Below the pieces are notes generated by a model, which worked only from the letters and a program-made list of their open reading frames with translations, searched no databases and was not told where the DNA came from. A stretch of DNA of 64,000 nt from Solanum dulcamara. Its lineage: Eukaryota > Streptophyta > Magnoliopsida > Solanales > Solanaceae. Below, piece by piece: positions 1-11,489 of this stretch. The stretch covers positions 53,034,001 through 53,098,000 of the forward strand of contig NC_077240.1 in NCBI RefSeq assembly GCF_947179165.1, given 5' to 3'. Within the stretch, counting starts at the first letter, position 1, and every line of letters begins with the position of its first letter. Position numbers and translations under genes: made by a program.

Positions 1-1735
1 AGACATCCCCAAAAAAAGGAGCACTAGGCTCTACTTATATTACCTTTTATCCTATAGAAACCTTAAGAAGGAAATAGCTCAACTATTATAGGAGTTCTAC
101 CATCAAGGAGTGGATAAGAATTATGAACTGTACTCGGAGATTTACTAATGGAATTATCCCCATATTTCATATACAAACCATTTATAACTTATATCTGAGA
201 CATGCCAAACCTATTTAACATGGATGTAATACAAGTATCAACAACCCTTAACTTTTCAGCACCTTAAGTTATACACGAGTGTTCACATAACCCATTTCCT
301 CGCTCGTCTTCTCGACTAGTTCCTTAACTAGTTAATGAGTTAACAGAAATTGGGCAGTATCTCCTCTATAATGTGCCCTATCCGAATTTCCAATTACACT
401 CCTAATACCTATAGCAAACCAAAAACAATGACCTGCATCATATGTTTAAGCAATTCACATCAATAATATACAACATAAACTCCAAACGACTCGCTCAAAA
501 TACGATACCAAAAGAGGGTTTTTAAATCTTTATTTCATAAAACCTTTAACCATACGAAGCGGAGAGTCATATGGCTGAAACCAGAAGCTCCTACACCTCT
601 TTTAAAACATTTTTCAACACCTTAACACACCATCACACGACCAGCAGCATCCCCCACACGCACAACGCCTCATTTCGACTACAATTTAACTATAACGATT
701 CCAATTTAGTTAATTTCGAACGTCGAGCATTTCCATGACTTTATTACACTTATAGTAGCATAAAAGGTGTGTAATACATCCTATAACAACACCATAAACT
801 TCAAATTGGAAGGAAAGACCTTACCTTACCCGAAATTGGCCAAAATTTGCCAAAATTGCGCCTCGGAACTTCTCTAGCGCGGTTTACACGCCGTGGCTGC
901 TTGCTGTCCATTTTGTTCTGCACCAAGACATGATTTTATACTAATAATACCTCCATATCATCGTGGTATTCTCTAGATAATTAATTGACGGAATAAAATT
1001 GGGACTTACCCCTTTTTTCTCTCCTAGCTATCACTCTTTTCTCTCTAAGCTTTAGGGTTTGTTTTCTCTTTGTTGCTGCTATAGTTTTTGGATAAGAACT
1101 AAATTAGGAGTCATATATTACATATATATAGGTGCCCTTAGGAGGTGACACGTGTCATTCCCTAAGGGTGACACGTGTCCAGCCTCTATTGGGCCACCGT
1201 ATCCATGCATCCATTGAGGGGCTGCCACATGGCAGTGGGGTCCACCCCCCAAGCAGGTGGGTCACCTATTTGACCCCAAGAAGGTGGGTCACCTTCTTGC
1301 TTGAGGTGATGCAACGTGTCCTTCTCTTCTCTTCCTCGTGGGATCGTAATCTCATCTTATTTTAAGAGCCTATGTAATTCGTACTTCTTAAGCTTGGTAT
1401 ATCTTTAAGTAGCTTAGGTATGTAAGACTTCTAAGTTAGTAGCTTCCGTAGGTAAATCGAGTCCTACGACTCATTAGTTGGCCTCCAATTCCTTCCGGAT
1501 TCTTATGACTCTATTTCCAACCTTCTCTACTATGGGGTATCCCATTCTCCCTTCCTTAGAGTCGTTTAATAGTATCGTAGATTATCCGGCTCACATGCTA
1601 ACTTCTAAGAAGCTTAAGAAATATTCTGAGCTCAAGAGTGTGGGGTGTAACATCGTGTCGTAGATTATTCGTCCCATATGATAACTTCTAAGAAGCTTAA
1701 GAAACATTCCAAACTCAAGAGTGTGGGGTGTAACA
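1..1735 (-). mobile_element. Partial LTR of a long-LTR Ty3/gypsy-like element, minus-strand sense
   Basis: The left part is cut off by the window edge. The segment follows the same order as the complete minus-sense LTRs further right: a stretch near 290-370 with a GACTAGTTCCTTAACTAG block, a TTACCTTACCCGAAATTGGC block near 820, a TATA-like run near 1125, two CACGTG palindromes at 1149 and 1172, and the terminal GGGGTGTAACA. In element sense this end is the LTR start, TGTTACACCCC. The terminal 83 bp is present twice, with ends at 1652 and 1735. No purine tract follows either end, so the neighbouring internal region has been lost. Confidence 0.7.
1570..1735. repeat. 83-bp direct duplication of the LTR terminus
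   Basis: Two adjacent blocks both run from TCGTAGATTAT through CTTCTAAGAAGCTTAAGAAA to AAGAGTGTGGGGTGTAACA, ending at 1652 and 1735. They differ at a handful of positions, so the duplication is not very recent. The result is an LTR with two consecutive canonical termini. Confidence 0.75.
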
Positions 1736-4725
1736 AGGAGAGAGTGCCATGTGGAAGAATGAGAGAGTGACATATGGAAGCAGCTGGAGCAAGGGTGGTG
1801 GACCCCCACATGCCATGCGGCAGCCTGTAATTGGAGGAAAGGGGTGTGTTGGCCCAATAAGGGTATGACACATGTCACTACTTAGGACTTGACGTATGTC
1901 ACCACTTAGGGGTTGACACATGTCAACCCCTTAGGTGGCCTATATATATGTCTTATGACTTATTAAAGTTCCATACTTATCTAGAAAATTCAAGAATAAG
2001 AAAGAAGAGAAGAGAAGAAACTAGAGAGGGAGAGAGCCACATTTTTGGAAGGAAAGAATAGGTGAGTTCTTCGATTTCGCTCTATGAATTAATTATCTAG
2101 GGTGTATCATGATGTTATGAAGGTGTTAGTAATGAAAATATATGGTTTGGAGCATCCCTAAACATTAGCAAACAGCCACGAAGTTTTAGGCGCACTAAAG
2201 GAACTTCTAAAGTAAGTTTCGATGAGTTTGATGGGTTTCGGGAAAGGTAAGGGCTTCCCTTTCAAATAGGAGTTTATGATGTTGTTATGAGGTATATTAC
2301 ATGTATTAAATAAGGTTGGAAGTATAAAAATTGCATAAGAATGCTTGACGTTAGAAACAAACTAAATTGAAGTGGTTGTAGCTAAATCGAAGTCGAGTAG
2401 TGGGTTGTCGTTGTGGTGCTGTGGATGAAGCTGGTTGGGTTGCTTGTTTCAGGGATTTAAAGTGTTTTAAAAAGGGTGTGGGTTCTACTTTTTTCATCCA
2501 CACGACCCTCCGTTTGGTATGGTTAAAGATTTTGTGAAATAAAGATTAAAAACTCTATTTTCGTATCGTAGTTTTGAGCTAGTTGTTTGGAGTTGTATTG
2601 TGTAATGTTGAGGTGGTTTACTTGTATATATGCTGCTGGTTTTTGTTGTTGGTATGGTTGTTGACACTGTGTCCGAGTTGAAATCTCGGGGATATTGAAG
2701 TTATAGGAGAACTGCCCAATTTTTGGTAGCATCGGAACTAGTAACAAACTAGTCGAGGGTAATGGATAAGGAAATGATTCCTATTAATACTTTGTTGTAG
2801 AGTGGGATATTAGAAAGTGAAAGGCTATTAATCTTAGTATTAATTTCATTTCAAATAGGTTAAGGAGGTAATAAGGCAAGCTGAATTTCAATTAATCTTG
2901 AAAAAGGTATGTGATGCTTTCTCTTGGCATGTCTTTGGCATAAGTATGTGAAGCTATCCTTCTTTTCTTTTGTCATATCTTAGCCTTAAGTGATTGATAT
3001 AGAAAATGTGGGGATAATTCCATTCATAGAACCCCAAGTATGACTCATAAGTCTTATTCACTTCTCGATGGTAGAATTTCTATACTAGTTGAGTTATTGC
3101 CTCTCAAGGCTTCTATATGATGAAGAGTAGTAAGTATGTGAAGTTATCTCCTTTCTCTTGGCATGTTTTGGCATAAGTACGTAGAGCTACCCTTCTTTCC
3201 TCTTGATATTTCTTTGACATAAGTATGGTGCTATGATGGTAAGGTAGTGCAATAATAAGGTTATGATACCGAGCCCATGATGGGCCGGGTATGATATATG
3301 TAAATGATGACTCCTTGAGGAAAAGTAGAGGCTAGGTAAAGTTTATTCTTTCTCTTCCTTTGGTATGTCCTAATTGTAAGTAAAATGTGATACGAGCTCT
3401 GGGGTAACTCCATATTTAAGTCCTAAATCTCATCCGTATCTCTTATTCACTTCTGAATGTCAAACTCTTGTAGTAAGTTGAACTACTTTCCTTGAACTCC
3501 ATAGGTTGAGAAGTACTGGATGCACAGGCTCCTAGTCCTAAGGACTATGTGACGATGGGTATCCCTGATTTTATGAACTATTAGTATTACTTTAGTACAT
3601 GTCTAGGGTTCCCGAGGTCCTAAGTGATATAGTCCTCAATGGCATTTAGAAGGCACTCGAGATGGCTACACTACTATTCTAGTCCTCGGATGATAGCTTA
3701 ATCTTCTTACATTGTCGAGTCTATGATAATGATTTAGATTGTATATGGTTACTCACATCTTTCACTGAGTCCTGGGCCGGCTATAATATAATTATTATTA
3801 TATAGTATATGGATCATGCCGATCATTACTCAGCATTATTATATGATATGTGGACCGGACCGAACATTCCTCGATATTACTATATGATATGTGGATCAGA
3901 CCGAACTTTCCTCGGCATTACTATATGATACGTGGATCGGACCGAATATTCCTTGGCATTACTATATGATATATTGATCGGGCCATCATTCTTCGGCATT
4001 ATTATATGATGTGTGGATCGGGCCATACGTTCCTCAGCATGTACTTACTATATACATGGATCAGGCTATACGTTCCACAATGCTAATAACATATATGTGC
4101 TTATGATGACAGAATGATGTAGATGGTATACCAAGTCTCCTAACAGGCCGGGCACAGTATGTTATGGTAATATGTATGACTTTCTTTTATATGATGCGAG
4201 TACGGTAAATGGTTAAATGTTATACTTTCCCCCTGCATCCCTACGCCAACTGTAATTTTCTTATGATGTTTATGCCTTACATACTTAGTACATATGTCGT
4301 ACTGACCCCCTTTCTCAGGGGGGCTGCGTTCATGCCCACAGATACAGATACACACCTTGGGGATCCGTCAGTATAGGAGTTCCACTCAGCAGTTCAGAAG
4401 CTCTCCATTGTGCCGGAGCCTAGTTTTGGTATTAACCCTCGATGTATATATATTTATTTGTTTACGGGTATGGCGGGGCACCTGTCCCGCCTTATGTTAC
4501 TGTTCTTACTCTTAGAGGTCTGTGGACATGTATGTGGGTTATGTATGGGTTGTATATGCATGTATGTACAGTGGTGCCTATGATAAGCCTTGCCGACTTA
4601 TATGTTATCCTGCCTGTTGATGTGCTATAACTTAAACAGGGGACAGATTTACTTACAAATAGTAGGGATATATGCGAGTGCCCTGTTTGGGCACCCGTCA
4701 TGGCCTACGGGGTTGGGTCGTGACA
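1736..4725 (+). mobile_element. 5'-truncated LTR, plus-strand sense
   Basis: This is the same LTR family in the opposite orientation. It starts inside U3 at a GGAGAGAGTGCCATGTGG block, so the TGTTACACC start is missing. It continues with CATGTG/ACATGT boxes and a TATA-like run near 1940, a 41-bp minisatellite (about 3800-4060) and the paired hairpins at 4285-4330. It ends with the canonical GGTTGGGTCGTGACA at 4725. Its left side abuts the complete terminus of a minus-sense LTR, giving a head-to-head LTR pair. The right side abuts a minus-sense LTR fragment, so no PBS or leader follows it. Confidence 0.7.
3800..4060. repeat. 41-bp minisatellite inside an LTR
   Basis: The core TATATGATATGTGGATCGG recurs with starts near 3840, 3881, 3922, 3963 and 4003, a period of 41 bp with one 40-bp step. 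Each unit also carries a CATTCCTCGGCATTA-like part. Units are diverged from one another. Confidence 0.75.
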
Positions 4726-5862
4726 TTATGGAATCAGAGACATTTGTCATCGTAAAGTCCTTAGGAGTATAAGCTTATACATCCAAATACTATTCAACAT
4801 ATAGAAGGCTCGAGGGTAGTAGCTTAACTACTTTAAGAGTTTTCACATCAAGAAGTGAATAAGAATCATAGCTCATACTCGGAGCTTATGAATGGAATTA
4901 TCCCCAAAGATCATATCACATATCACTTATAGCTAAGACATGCCGAAAGAAAAGAGGGATAGCTTTACATACTTACTACTTTCTATCATATAAAAGACTT
5001 GAGAGACAATAACTTAATTATTGTAGGAGTTCTAACATCAAGAAGTGGATAAGAGTCATGAATCATACTCGGAGCTTTATGAATGTAATTACCCCCACAA
5101 CTCGTATCATATATTACTTATGTTTAAGACATGCCAAGAGAAAAGAAAGATAGCTTTACATACCTTTAATGAATCAACCGTATCTAAGCTTGCCTCATTA
5201 CCCCTTGAACCTATTTAACGAAAGTAACATTATTATGAATAAACTATAACTTTCTAACTCATAAATCTACAACCAACGACCCATAGGAATCCTTTCATTG
5301 TTCACACTTCTTGACTAGTATATCAGTTGGTTAAGAAGTTATCGGAAATTGGGAAGCATGTCCCCATATAACTTGCCCAATCCGAACTTCCATTTCACCT
5401 CCAATTAATGCAGCCACACCAAAAACAATAACCACAATCCATATACAATAAAACTACTTCAACATTATTCAATACAAGTTCCAAACAGCCCACCCAAAAC
5501 TATGACATCAAAATACGGTTTTAAGTCTTTATTTCATAAAATTACAACCACCCGAAAATGAGCACAACATGGCTACGACCAGCAGCACCTATACTCATCC
5601 ATAGCTATATTTTCAGCCCTTCAACATGTACAAACCACCTTCAAATACAACACCACAATAACAACAATATTAACCAAACTTTAATTTGCTACAATAACTT
5701 CAAAATAACCCTTACACGATTTCCAATACCCTTCAACCGTAACGTACATAGTTTCATGGTTTCAGTCCATATTTACACATCCATAACATGTCTAAGCTCT
5801 TACTCAAACATGTGAAAAGGGAATCAAGCCATACCTTAACGAACAAGCTTCCGAAACTTGCT
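4726..5862 (-). mobile_element. LTR fragment, minus-strand sense
   Basis: The fragment aligns in order with the middle of the complete minus-sense LTRs. It starts at TTATGGAATCAGAGACATTT, which matches TTATGGAAGTAAAGACATTT of element L, then runs through a CTCGAGGGTAGT block and the CTAACTAG-like and TTCATAAAATTACAACCA blocks. It stops near the CCGAAACTTGC block, where a plus-strand element leader begins. Both LTR termini are missing. Confidence 0.65.
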
Positions 5863-8555
5863 GTGACAAAAGTGGCATCAGAGCAGTTCATCCTCGGAGT
5901 GCTTACAGACCGTGTCTAGTAAAGTCTTTTTTATCGGTGAATTGTGCACCACATCTATAAATAAGAGGCTACAGGACAATTAGGATGTTACCTTTCTTTC
6001 ATATCTAAGATTGTGCGATAGAGCTGAGATATAGGAAATGAGATTCCTTATACTAACCTTTGATTGCAGCGGAAAAATGACACCGATAGAAGAAAGTGAT
6101 TGATTATGTTGGAAGTTGCAAAGTACGCAGGTAAGCAATAGTACGAAAGATATATGTCGGGTAAGGTATGGAAGTATGATTGAAATGTAAGGTTGAAAAT
6201 CGAAAGGAAAGTAAATAGGAAGATGTAACAGGTGCAGTTTGAGTTGACTATACGAGGTAAGTTCATTATTTTCATACCATTATTGATATTAGGAGCCCTA
6301 TGTGGCTGTTATATGATATGGTACATATATATATATATATATGTCAGCCCTGTGAGGCACTGTTGGTATTTCCTGCGTGGAGGTTTTGAGATAGTAAGAA
6401 ATATAGAGGAAACTCTGTCCAAATTTTCTCAGAAAAAAAGAGAATGAGATATAAGTTCATAATACGTCTTAGAAGTTGATATTAATAGGGTAAACTTATT
6501 ATGTTGGACTAAAGCTGTAAGAGGTACCCTCTATGTCGTCGTAAGGGGCACCATTTTTACTTGGGAAGTTTTATGTTGGAAAAAGCCTATATGAGCAGCA
6601 AAGTTTAGAATTCATTCGAACGGACCAAGATATTTTCCATCGATTGAGTTTCACTTTTGTGGAAAAGTGCAAAATCCTCAACCATTAGTTGTGAACTAGA
6701 TAATCTGTTCATGACTCAAGAATAAACTTAGAGGGAAATCATGTAAGTCAAGCACTAAGAAGTACTGTGGTGCTTATTGGATTTTAGTTCCATTCTAGTG
6801 GTGGTTGAAGAATGCTTCATGGTAACATTTTATTAGTTCTTCACCAACTAATTGGAGAGGGAATTTATGGAAGGGAAACAAACTTATGGCTATTTAGGAT
6901 TGTGTATTTCATATGTGGTTGATAAAATGCTACGATGATTCGGAAGGGCTTGTAATACTAAGAGATGATTTAGAAGAGGCTGGCAAATCTTGATAGGGTG
7001 TCATAGTAAGGTATTGACTGAATTGATAAGTAGGGATAACAGCCTGTGAGATATGAAGGATAAAACTGACTAGGAAGGGTAAAAGGTTAAGTATGCTTAC
7101 TTCGCCGAGTGCAATTAACCCATAGTAGAAATTGTAAAAAAGGTTAAGAAGTGTTATACTATGGGATTGAATGCGAATAGGATATAATATGAATATAATG
7201 AGGATCGTTATGGAAATAAGAAAAGCCCAGTGAGAAAGTGGCCAAAAATATGACATAATCCGTGGGACAAGAATATAAAGGTAAGTGTGAAATAGAAAAA
7301 CGAGCTATAGAACAAATAAGAAAGACTTGTTAAGTTTTGTAGGGAAAGCTTTGAATAAAGGTTATATGATGATGGAAATGATACCAAGCATAAGGAAAGA
7401 AAGAGTAACTAAAAGGAGGAGATAGGAAGAAAGTGAGATAACAGTGTAGAAATAAGTCATGACATTTGTAGCTAAGGATACGAATGCTGGGAGTGATGGA
7501 ACTGCGAAAGACCAAGCTGTAGAAAGATGAGCAACAAGGTAGAATGGGTGCTAGGAAATGACTGGTATGATACGAATAAATATGGATGAACAGAATATGG
7601 TTTGGAACTGAGGAAAAGGATTACGCAAAAGTAATGTGTTTCGAATGAATAGAGATAACATAAGATTCCTCGTGTGCAGAATAAAAGACAGACATAGACG
7701 GGAGAAATGATAAGGGAATCCTAACAAAAGCACCTAAGATAGATGTAATTAATTAAATATGAGTATGTAACGAAAGGGGAATATATAGTTATGAACTTAA
7801 AGGTGTAGTACGACTACATGGTGATAAGGTAAGGCCATGATTGAGGTGAACTTGGTATGTTGTTGAGAAAGTTAGAAGTCTGTGTTGGGTACGCAATAAG
7901 GGTAGAAAGGCATAAGGCATAAAGGGGTACTGCGTGCACATGACTTCACCTCGAGAATAGTAAAATCCTTAAAGGACAAAGACGGTAGGCTTGAGGAACT
8001 AATGGTGCAATATATGTTCATCAAAAGAAACAGATGATATAGGTTGGGATAAAGATACTATTTCAAGAGAGCTTTGAACACTTATCGTCAAAAAATAAGT
8101 GTTGCCTAAGTGAGATTGGGATGACTACAAGTACTAATTAACTATTGATGGGAATGAGTGGAGTGTGACCTTGGATAAGTTATTACACTAGTCGCATTAC
8201 TCGAGTACGGATTATCAGATGAAATTTTGCACTATATATGGAAAGGGTCCCATCGCTTCGTGATTTAGTCAAGGTTTTATACGTGGATAATCAAGTTAAA
8301 AATTATAAAGAAAGATATGAATATAGTACAGTACCCAATGGATTGAGAAAAAAGGTTGGATGAATTTTAGATTAGAAATAAGGACATAGAGCAAGGTGTA
8401 AACGGGTAATGGTATAAGTACATCCTTAAGGGGGGGAAGTGGGTACGAGAAATGCAAATGCAAGATGAAAACAATTGACACTACAACATATTTGGTATAT
8501 ATGCTTAAACTTCAGATAAGATCCCTTATTGAGGCAAGTTAGTAAGAAAGGTTAT
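5863..8555 (+). mobile_element. Internal region of a plus-strand element with PBS and leader, mostly non-coding
   Basis: The segment opens with the last six bases of an LTR (GTGACA), a 4-bp spacer and the PBS-like TGGCATCAGAGC. A leader follows (GTTCATCCTCGGAGTG...) that is the reverse complement of the leaders of elements L and A. From about 6230 it carries a conserved non-coding stretch (TCAGCCCTGTGAGGCACTGTTGG, ATAGTAAGAAATATAGAGGAAACTC) also found at 11490-11720 and, inverted, in L and A. I see no conserved gypsy protein motif; stop codons are frequent in all frames and the short ORFs look fortuitous. The body ends at 8555, where a plus-sense LTR begins. Confidence 0.65.
5873..5884 (+). 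promoter_or_regulatory. Primer binding site for initiator tRNA-Met (one mismatch)
   Basis: TGGCATCAGAGC differs at one position from TGGTATCAGAGC, the usual plant LTR-element PBS complementary to the 3' end of initiator tRNA-Met. It lies four bases after the LTR terminus GTGACA, and the following leader matches those of L and A. Confidence 0.75.
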
Positions 8556-8852
8556 TGTTATACCCCGCACTGTTGTACATTGGAAAATGTTTTTTTCAAA
8601 AAGATTGCCATGTGACCCATGTAATATATGAAGTTCTATGTGAGTAGTAATGGTTGGAAATAGGTTTAGAGAGATTGGAAAGGAGTTGGAGGCCAAGTAG
8701 TGAGTTGTGGTAATCAATCTACTTACGTAAGCTACCGACTGGGATGCCTTACATACTTAAGCTACTTGAGTACATACTGAGCTTATGTAGAAAGGATTAC
8801 ATAGGGTCTTAAAGTAAGATGCAATTACAAACCTATGAAAAGGAGAAGAGGA

Positions 8853-9078
8853 CACGTGGCAGCAATAGAAAATGACATGTGGCAGCAGGAGGAGAGGCCA
8901 CGTGGCAGCAAGTGATACACCTACTTTGACCAAGTAGGTGATGCACCTGCTTGGGGTGGACCCCACCCTGCCACGTGGCAGCCAGGTAGAGGACGCATGG
9001 ATGTAGTGGCCCAATAAGGGCTGGACACGTGTCACCCTTAGGGTATGACACTTGTCACCCTCTAAAAAAGGGTATATA
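8853..9078 (+). promoter_or_regulatory. LTR promoter: CACGTG cluster and TATA box
   Basis: CACGTG occurs at 8853, 8899, 8972 and 9025, mostly in GCCACGTGGC or GACACGTGTC context, both palindromes. The TATA-like TATATA at 9073-9078 lies about 45 bp after the last box, in the same order as in the other LTRs. CACGTG is the plant G-box/ABRE core bound by bZIP and bHLH factors; promoter activity is inferred from layout only. Confidence 0.6.
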
Positions 9079-10257
9079 TGCTTATATTGATGACTAAGGA
9101 GTCATTTCTTCATCAATTTAGACTTGGAAAATTTAAGAGAAAACTAGAGAATAAGAGAGAGTAGCTACGGCAGCAGCTAGGGCTAAGGTAAGCCCTCTAG
9201 TTTTTCTCCGTAAATTAATTATCTAATGTGTTATTCAATAAAATGAAGGTGTTTAACAACGTAACTTACTTGTTGGGGAAGCAAGAACATGAAGCGAGCA
9301 GCCCATCAAATTTTCAGCCGCGTTAAGGAGCTCTCAGGGTCAATTTTCAGCAAGGTAAGGTTCTTCCTTTCGAATTGAAGTTAATAATCTTATAACAGAA
9401 AGATTATGTGTGTTAAATGAAGTTGGAAGTAAGAAAATTGCATAATTATGATTGACGTTGAAAACGAACGGAATTGGAGTTGTTCTAGTTGGATTAAAGT
9501 TGAGTAGTGTTGTTATTAACATGGTGTTGTGTTCAAAGTTAGTTTGTGTGAGTTAAAGGGCTGAAAACGTGGCTATGAATGAATATACATGCTGCTGGTT
9601 GCAGCCACGTGATACTCCATTCCGTGTGGTTAAGATTTTGCGAAATAAAGAATGAAAACCCTCTTTTGGTGTCATGGTTTTGGGCGGGCTGTTTGGAGCT
9701 TGTGTTGCGTAATATTGAAGTGGTTTAATTGTACATAGCTGCTGGTTGTTGTTATTGATATGGATGTACTAATCGGAGGTGTAGTTGGAAGTTCGGATAG
9801 GGCGAGTTATAGGGGAGATGATGCCTGATTTCCGTTAACTTCTTAACTAACTAATTGACTAGTCGAGAAAAGAGAATAAGGAAATGATTCCTATGGATGA
9901 TTGGTTGTAAATACGGAAGCTGGAAAGTCGAGGATTATTAATATTGGCATTACTTTCATTTTAAATAGGTTTAGAAGGCGACGAAGCAAGCGTGGTTACG
10001 ATTAATCCATAAGAGGTATGTAAAACTATCCTTCTTTTCTCTTGGCATGTCTTAGACATAAGTGGTTCGTATATGAAATGGGGATAATTTCATTCATAAA
10101 ACTCCAAGTATGATTCATAATTCTTGTCCACTTCTTGATGTTAGAACTCCTGCAATAGTTGGGTTATTGCCTTTAAGTCTTCTATATGACAAAAAGTAGT
10201 ATACGTAAAGCCTATCTCTTCTTTGTTTTGGAATATCCTAAATGTAAGTGAAGTGGC

Positions 10258-10690
10258 GGGCGCTGCTTTACTATATCTTCACCGAGTCCCATAATGGGCC
10301 AAGAATGACATCGGGCGCTGCTTTACTACATCTTCACCGAGTCCCGAGCTGGGTATGATGTATGTGTATGATGGTATGATGATATAATATGATGATATAA
10401 TTATTCACCGAGTCCCGAGCCAGGTATAATATATGTATACGATGATATGATGATGGTACCGAGTCACTCACTAGAGGGCTGGGTATGATATGATAGATAT
10501 GATGATAAGATATGATGACATAAGGATATGATGATGGAACCGAGTCTCATGATGGGCCGGGTATGATATAAATGTACAATACTCTCTTCACCGAGTTCCT
10601 CACTAAAGGATCGGATATAGTATATAGACATGCATATGAAAATATAGTGGTACAATTGCAACACCGAGTCCCACAACAGGCCGGGTACGG
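10258..10690. repeat. Imperfect ACCGAGTCC-containing repeats in the LTR
   Basis: The phrase (C)ACCGAGTCCC, often followed by GGGCCGGGTATGATA, recurs at least seven times with irregular spacing of about 45-90 bp, separated by TATGATGATA-rich DNA. The reverse complement (GGGACTCGGTGAA) recurs in the minus-sense LTRs, so this is a shared, degenerate repeat zone of the family. Confidence 0.65.
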
Positions 10691-10912
10691 TAAGTGATAA
10701 TGATGTACATGACTCCATTTTATAAGATGTAGGTACAGTGATTTGTTAATTGTTATACTTGTCCCCTGCATCCCTATGTCAGCTGTAATCTCCTTATGAT
10801 GTTTTATGCTTTACATACTCAGTACATATGTCGTACTGACCCCCTCTCTTCGAGGGGCTGTATTTTATGTCCGCAGGTACAAACACACAGTTTGGGGATC
10901 CGTCAGCTTAGG

Positions 10913-11489
10913 ACTATTATGTGTACGACGATGCCTCTAATGGAAGATTGTATTATATGTACGGCTATGCCTCTAAGGGAAGATTGTTCCTAACCTCTTT
11001 TCCCTGTAGGTAGGTACAGATTGGTTTGGGAAATGAAGAAGTCAGCTTCAGATAGTGGAGGGGGTGTAGACAAGGCCCCTAGGGTATATTCAGGACCTTA
11101 GGCTCCAGGATCGAGTAGGAGGAGCCCCAGTTATTCTATTGAGACCGATCCCTCAGAGGACCCAATGACAATTCCCCAGAGTGTTTGATATCTAGGAAAG
11201 TGGTCCCGGAAGACATACTAGTTGCTCTTGTAACAGAACACCACGTTAGGCCGGTTACCTCGGTAAGTGTTATAGAATATTCAAGCCCCCTATCTTGGTC
11301 ATTGGTAAATCAGGAGTTACCTGGTTATATTTGCTCTCCGGGTTCAAGTGAGGAAGTTGACGAAGGAAAAATGAGTAGACGGCAGACAGACAAAGATGGG
11401 GAGCACACTTCACTTCCTATATCACCGGATCAGGCAAGGGACTTATCGACTACAGGTATAGAAAAGTGATGGGTATAGTTGTGTGTGGA
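10913..11489 (+). other. Unassigned island between LTR and element body, with decayed coding-like sequence
   Basis: This stretch matches neither the family's LTR nor its leader. It starts with two copies of a roughly 38-bp unit containing TACGACGATGCCTCTAA. CTAACCTCTTTTCCCTGTAG at 10990-11009 looks like an intron 3' end (branch-point-like CTAAC, pyrimidine tract, AG). A reading frame from ATG at 11034 begins MKKSASDSGGGVDK and runs through one stop to about 11188, with SYSIETDPSEDP; a second frame at 11185-11469 is open for 94 codons and polar (GSSEEVDEGKMSRRQTDKDGEH). I do not recognise the protein. It could be a captured host exon or a decayed gag-type region. Confidence 0.4.

Larger units (their letters stand above)
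8556..10912 (+). mobile_element. LTR, plus-strand sense, truncated in its 3' part
   Basis: It starts with TGTTATACCCCGCAC, one change from the TGTTACACCCCGCAC start of other family LTRs. It holds a cluster of CACGTG boxes (8853, 8899, 8972, 9025), a TATA box at 9073-9078, the CTTAACTAACTAATTGACTAGTCGAG block, a run of ACCGAGTCC-containing imperfect repeats (10258-10690) and the paired hairpins at 10819-10857. The match to other LTRs stops after GATCCGTCAGCTTAGGA at about 10912; the final part, the PBS and the leader are absent. It appears inserted in the element body to its left, because the related body at 11490-13854 runs on past the equivalent point. Confidence 0.7.

Noticed and set aside
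3800..4060. CRISPR-like spaced repeat
   Set aside because: The 41-bp units are contiguous and diverged without unique spacers, and the context is a plant retrotransposon LTR.
4729..4740. PBS-like TGGAATCAGAGA right after the LTR terminus at 4725
   Set aside because: The bases from 4726 align with the middle of minus-sense LTRs (TTATGGAAGTAAAGACATTT), so the resemblance to a primer binding site is a coincidence and no leader follows.
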